Positions 60,716 through 64,000 of a DNA stretch of 64,000 nt are shown here, piece by piece (positions within the stretch are counted from its first letter, which is position 1; each line of letters starts with the position of its first letter). Origin of the DNA: a virus. The translations under genes were made by a program, and so were the position numbers. The notes under the pieces were generated by a model that saw only the letters and a program-made list of their open reading frames with translations, did no database searches and was not told where the DNA came from. The stretch spans positions 27,781 through 91,780 of IMG/VR virus record IMGVR_UViG_3300042453_003817; one strand, given 5' to 3'.

Positions 60716-60721
60716 TAAATA
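60714..60721 (+). promoter_or_regulatory. Late promoter box AATAAATA before gp19
   Basis: Overlaps the gp18 stop codon and lies 22 bases before ATG 60744, followed by a GATAGGAG ribosome site. It would give separate high-level transcription of the tail tube gene. Confidence 0.55.
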
Positions 60722-60743
60722 AGAGAGATAGGAGATAAATTAA

Positions 60744-61289
60744 ATGGCTTTTAACATTAACGAATTCCGCTCTCAGATGCAGGGAGATGGTGCGCGCCCA
60801 AATCTATTTGAGGTTACGCTTCCTTTCCCAGCCTTCTCATTGCCAGGAAACGCACAAACAAAAATGTCGTTCATGTGTAAGACTGCTCAGTTGCCTGGTT
60901 CTACTATTGGTGCTGTTCCAGTTCAATACTTCGGTCGCGAACTTAAATTTGCCGGTAACAGAACCTTCACAGATTGGACAGTTACAATTATCAATGATGA
61001 AGACTTTGTAATTCGTAATGCTTTTGAAAGATGGCTAAATGGAATTAATAGCCACAGTTTGAATGTTAGAAATCCTGCTGCTGCAACTGCTTTAGGTTAT
61101 AGCGTAGATGGTGAAGTTCGTCAGTATGGGAAAGCAGGAAACATTCTCAAGAAATATAAATTTATTGGCTTATTTCCGACTGATATTTCCGCTATTGATG
61201 TTGATTGGGGTTCTAACGATACCATCGAAGAATTCTCAGTCAACTTGACATATCAGTGGTGGGAATCAATAGAGGACGCAGTAGTTTGA
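60744..61289 (+). CDS. 19: gp19 tail tube protein
   Basis: 181 residues (T4 gp19 has 163). Landmarks: NEFRSQMQGDGARPNLFEVTLPFP, CKTAQLPGSTIGAVPVQYFGRELKFAGNRTFTDWTVTIINDEDFVIRNAFERWLNGIN, and LFPTDISAIDVDWGSNDTIEEFSVNLTYQWWE. It polymerises into the inner tube. The gene ends 3 bases before a strong terminator and has its own promoter, matching the need for large amounts of product. The gp54-like gene on the minus strand is its paralogue. Confidence 0.95.
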   Translation: MAFNINEFRSQMQGDGARPNLFEVTLPFPAFSLPGNAQTKMSFMCKTAQLPGSTIGAVPVQYFGRELKFAGNRTFTDWTVTIINDEDFVIRNAFERWLNGINSHSLNVRNPAAATALGYSVDGEVRQYGKAGNILKKYKFIGLFPTDISAIDVDWGSNDTIEEFSVNLTYQWWESIEDAVV

Positions 61290-61292
61290 TAA

Positions 61293-61318
61293 GGGAGGAG
61301 CAATTGCTCCTCCTTTTT
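61293..61318 (+). terminator. Intrinsic terminator after gp19
   Basis: A long perfect inverted repeat GGAGGAGC-AATT-GCTCCTCC (61294-61313, with a G-T closing pair outside) is followed by five T residues. It separates the tail operon from the portal and prohead operon. Confidence 0.92.
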
Positions 61319-61339
61319 AATAATGAAAAAGGAAAATAA

Positions 61340-63004
61340 GTGGCAATAAAACTATTTGGTTTCACATTAGGGCAAAAAGATATAGTTCAGAAAGAAATTC
61401 CTGAACAGGCCTCGTTCGCTTTACCTACCGATTCTCTCGACGATGGTGCAGTTACCATCACACAAAATGCACATTTTGGAACCTATATTGACCTAGAAGG
61501 TTCTGTTCGTAATGAACTAGAACTTATAACTCGTTATAGAGAGATGTCGAATCATCCGGAATGTGATCAAGCAATTACAGAAATCGTCGATGAAGCAATT
61601 TCACATGACAAAGATGGAAGAGTTGTTGAAATTATTATGGACGATTTGAAGCAACCAGAATCCATTAAGAAAAAAATTCGAGAAGAGTTTGACAACATTT
61701 TAAAAATGCTAAACTTCTCAAATTTAGCTGATGATATATTCAGACGTTGGTATATTGACGGAAGAATTTATTATCATGTAATTGTAAATGAGAATAATCC
61801 TAAAGAAGGTATTAAAGAACTTCGCTATATCGATCCGAGAAAGATTCGTAAAGTTCGTGAAGTTCAAAAAGGAAGAGATCCAAAGACTGGTGCAGAAATA
61901 ATTAAATCCATAGCCGAATATTATATCTATAATGATCGAGGCACAACCACTCAGTCTTTTACCGCAGCAGCAAATCAAGGATTAAGAATTGCTCCCGAAT
62001 CTGTAATCAATATTAATTCAGGTTTGATGGATGCAAAAAATACATTCGTCATTTCATTTTTACACAAAGCAATCAAGCCACTCAATCAATTAAGAATGAT
62101 TGAGGATGCTACGGTCATTTATCGAATCAGCAGAGCACCAGAACGTCGAGTATTTTACATTGACGTTGGTAATCTTCCAAAAGGTAAAGCTGAACAATAT
62201 ATTCGCGACATTATGGTCAAGTATCGTAACAAAATGGTTTACGATGCACAGACCGGTGAACTTCGAGATGACAGAAAACATCTTTCGATGCTTGAAGATT
62301 TTTGGTTGCCTCGTAGAGAAGGTGGTAAAGGTACAGAAATTACAACTTTACCTGCTGGGCAGAATCTTGGGCAAATGGATGATGTTCTCTACTTCCAGAA
62401 AAAATTGTATCAGTCTATGAATGTTCCTTACTCCAGACTAGAAGCGCAGAGTGGTGGTTTGGTTGGTTTGGGAAGAACAACAGAAGTTACTAGAGATGAA
62501 TTAAAATTTAACAAATTCATCGAAAAGATTCGTAATAAATTTTCCAGAATTTTCGATGAAGCCTTAGAAACACAATTAGTTCTAAAAGGTATTTGTACTA
62601 AAGAAGAATGGAAAGAATTTAGAGATGTTGTCTACTATGAATACAAAAAAGATAACAATTTTACCGAACTAAAAGAAGCTGAACTTTGGCAAAATAGATT
62701 ACAGCTTTTAGGATTAGTTGATCCGTATGTTGGTCGTTATTTTTCACAAATGTGGGTTAAAAAACATGTGCTTCATTTAGATGATGATGAAATAAAAGAA
62801 ATGCAAAAAGAAATTGATTCTGAACCAGAACCACAGATACCTGGTCAACCAGATCAAATGATGCAACAAGGTCAACAAGAAGAAGTGACACCTGAACAAT
62901 TTCCTCCAGAAAATAATGTTGCAGAAAGAGGAGATGAAGAGTCGGACACACCAGAACTTGATAGTGTTGTAAAACGATTTAGTCGAGTTCTAAATAATAG
63001 ATAA
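61340..63004 (+). CDS. 20: gp20 portal protein
   Basis: 554 residues from a GTG start at 61340 (AAAAGGAAA upstream; no in-frame ATG is placed better). T4 gp20 has 524. Conserved blocks: HFGTYIDLEGSVRNELELITRYREMSNHPECDQAITEIVDEAI, FRRWYIDGRIYYHVIV, GIKELRYIDPRKIRKVRE, GLMDAKNTFVISFLHKAIKPLNQLRMIEDATVIYRISRAPERRVFYIDVGNLPKGKAEQYI, and MLEDFWLPRREGGKGTEI. The C-terminal 55 residues are Gln/Glu/Pro-rich. The dodecamer starts prohead assembly and conducts DNA. The preceding gp19 terminator means a promoter must lie in 61314-61340 or readthrough occurs; I see none clearly. Confidence 0.95.
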   Translation: MAIKLFGFTLGQKDIVQKEIPEQASFALPTDSLDDGAVTITQNAHFGTYIDLEGSVRNELELITRYREMSNHPECDQAITEIVDEAISHDKDGRVVEIIMDDLKQPESIKKKIREEFDNILKMLNFSNLADDIFRRWYIDGRIYYHVIVNENNPKEGIKELRYIDPRKIRKVREVQKGRDPKTGAEIIKSIAEYYIYNDRGTTTQSFTAAANQGLRIAPESVININSGLMDAKNTFVISFLHKAIKPLNQLRMIEDATVIYRISRAPERRVFYIDVGNLPKGKAEQYIRDIMVKYRNKMVYDAQTGELRDDRKHLSMLEDFWLPRREGGKGTEITTLPAGQNLGQMDDVLYFQKKLYQSMNVPYSRLEAQSGGLVGLGRTTEVTRDELKFNKFIEKIRNKFSRIFDEALETQLVLKGICTKEEWKEFRDVVYYEYKKDNNFTELKEAELWQNRLQLLGLVDPYVGRYFSQMWVKKHVLHLDDDEIKEMQKEIDSEPEPQIPGQPDQMMQQGQQEEVTPEQFPPENNVAERGDEESDTPELDSVVKRFSRVLNNR

Positions 63005-63013
63005 GGAGATATT

Positions 63014-63214
63014 ATGGATGCAAGACAATTTTTAGATATGCTTGCTGCTGGTCAATCAGCAGAAGCTAAAGATGCACTTGAAGAATTGCTTTCTACTCGC
63101 GCACTAGAAGCACTTGAAGCCAAAAAACAAGAAGTTGCTTCTACACTTTTTAATGGGCGAGAAGAAGAACCTGAACAAGAAGTGGAAACGGAAGAAGGCG
63201 AAACTACCGAATGA
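63014..63214 (+). CDS. 67: gp67-like prohead core protein
   Basis: A 66-residue protein with a helical N-terminal part (FLDMLAAGQSAEAKDALEELLSTRALEALEAKKQEVASTLF) and a very acidic tail (REEEPEQEVETEEGETTE). T4 gp67, the precursor of internal peptides, is similarly small and acidic and lies directly after gene 20. Good AAGGAG site. The assignment uses position and composition. Confidence 0.75.
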   Translation: MDARQFLDMLAAGQSAEAKDALEELLSTRALEALEAKKQEVASTLFNGREEEPEQEVETEEGETTE

Positions 63215-63972
63215 AATCTTTAGACGATTTTAAACAAATCCTCGAAGAAGAAAAAAAAGACTATAGCAAGTTTGATGCTTTAGTTCGTGCTGGTTTAGGT
63301 AACAAAGCACAAGTACAGAGAATGCATCAAATTTTGGATAAGATGGGAGAAGAAAAACCTTCTTTTACTCCTGCTGATAGAGCTATCATTCAAAATCTTT
63401 TTAATAAAATGGTGGATATTATTACAAACAATCCACAAATTTTCCGTCAAACTAGAACCGCAGTTAAAGAGGATGTTGATACTGCTGACTATAAACTTTC
63501 AAAATCAGGTAAAAAAGTAAAAGCTCACCGATTACATTTCGACAAAGATGAAAAGAAAGAAGTAAAAGAACAATTTGATATCAGTGAAGCGATTACTAAA
63601 GAACCTCCTTATGTTCTTATTTTGAAAAGAACAGGTGTACGTTTATATCCAAATAATATAAAAGTTGCTGTTTATCATAGCGATAAATTGGATAAAGATT
63701 TTGTTGTTCCTTTTGTTGACGATCAGGCAGGCATGATTCAAACAGAAGCAGTCATGGACACTCTTCATAAGATAGTTCATGGCAAATCTGCACAAACAGT
63801 AAAATTTGCTTCAGGTGAAACAAGAAAGGTAGATCATTTGACTGCATCAGCTATTACACAAGTGCATAAAGCTTTGAATGATGAAAATAAAAAGAAGTTT
63901 GCAGATATGGTTCATAAGTCACCTGCACATTTTTCTAAAGCAGCAGACTTTGCATTCAGTAAATCTAAATGA
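63211..63972 (+). CDS. 68: gp68-position prohead core protein
   Basis: 253 residues (T4 gp68 has 141). The N-terminal 95 residues (KFDALVRAGLGNKAQVQRMHQILDKMGEEKPSFTPADRAIIQNLFNKMVDIITNNPQIFRQTRTAV) are helical and resemble proteins encoded between genes 67 and 21 in other aquatic T4-like phages. The remaining 150 residues are Lys-rich alpha/beta sequence (KSGKKVKAHRLHFDKDEKKE, later AITQVHKALNDENKKKFADMV), apparently an extra domain that I do not recognise. It overlaps gp67 by 4 bases and the next gene by 4, so it is part of the prohead operon. Confidence 0.6.
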   Translation: MKSLDDFKQILEEEKKDYSKFDALVRAGLGNKAQVQRMHQILDKMGEEKPSFTPADRAIIQNLFNKMVDIITNNPQIFRQTRTAVKEDVDTADYKLSKSGKKVKAHRLHFDKDEKKEVKEQFDISEAITKEPPYVLILKRTGVRLYPNNIKVAVYHSDKLDKDFVVPFVDDQAGMIQTEAVMDTLHKIVHGKSAQTVKFASGETRKVDHLTASAITQVHKALNDENKKKFADMVHKSPAHFSKAADFAFSKSK

Positions 63973-64000
63973 GTATAGTAAATAAAATTTTAGAAAACAA
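63969..64000 (+). CDS. Start of the next prohead gene (partial, gp21 protease position)
   Basis: ATG 63969 overlaps the previous stop (ATGA) and the frame stays open to the window edge, giving MSIVNKILEN. T4 order predicts gene 21, the prohead protease, here. Too little sequence is present to confirm. Confidence 0.5.
   Translation, partial: MSIVNKILEN

Noticed and set aside
1-64000. Integrase, attachment sites, insertion sequences and tRNA genes
   Set aside because: I looked for transposase, integrase and tRNA-like clover-leaf sequences and recognised none apart from the tmRNA. The window fits a lytic T4-like phage.

Overview
The window is a 64 kb, AT-rich stretch of a T4-like myovirus (contractile-tailed Caudoviricetes). 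It holds recognisable homologues of T4 gp32, gp33, DsbA, gp59, gp26, gp4, gp48, gp53, gp25, gp6, gp8, gp13-gp20 and the prohead core region. Gene packing is tight (ATGA, TGATG and TAATG overlaps) and a T4-type late promoter box (TATAAATA and close variants) recurs. Two features point to a betaproteobacterial host: a circularly permuted tmRNA gene whose tag reads ANEERFALAA, and a periplasmic TctC/Bug-type solute-binding protein. Host assignment is inference.

Layout. 1-2.4 kb: end of an unknown gene, a Bug-type binding protein and a PP-loop ATPase. 2.4-2.7 kb: permuted two-piece tmRNA. 2.7-3.6 kb: SleB-type cell-wall hydrolase and a small membrane protein. 3.6-7.3 kb: AAA ATPase, DsbA, gp33, gp59 helicase loader, deoxyribonucleotidase-like HAD protein and gp32, closed by a strong terminator. 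7.3-12.2 kb, minus strand: a tape-measure-like protein with a lytic transglycosylase domain, a small protein, gp26, a gp19/gp54-family tube protein, a gp2-position protein and gp4. 12.2-25 kb, plus strand: baseplate genes gp48, gp53, gp27-like, a split gp5 (OB-fold and beta-helix as separate genes), an unknown, gp25, gp6, gp7-position and gp8.

25-49.4 kb is a very large adhesin block. It has a 2042-residue DUF4815-type baseplate/fibre protein, a 1850-residue repeat fibre with an S74 chaperone, small BppU-like and connector proteins, a YadA-head-like fibre, a coiled-coil protein, a 925-residue fibre, and three tandem collagen-like fibres that each end in an S74-type chaperone. Directly behind these (49.4-53.7 kb) lie four enzymes: two prolyl-hydroxylase-type 2OG-Fe(II) oxygenases, a glycosyltransferase fused to a 2OG oxygenase, and a glycosyltransferase fused to a SAM methyltransferase. 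The block occupies the place of T4 genes 9-wac. I read it as a candidate collagen-fibre hydroxylation and glycosylation cassette, which is the most interesting system in the window.

53.7-64 kb returns to canonical T4 order: gp13, gp14, gp15, gp16, [Dps-like ferritin], gp17, gp18, gp19, terminator, gp20, gp67, gp68-position and the first codons of the next gene (gp21 position). The Dps-like gene inserted between the small and large terminase genes is unusual.

Functionally, the window covers DNA replication accessory factors and late-transcription factors, then nearly the whole baseplate, neck, tail and packaging morphogenesis set. Around them sit accessory genes likely to act on the host (tmRNA, Bug protein, PP-loop enzyme, Dps) or on host recognition (the fibre array and its modifying enzymes).
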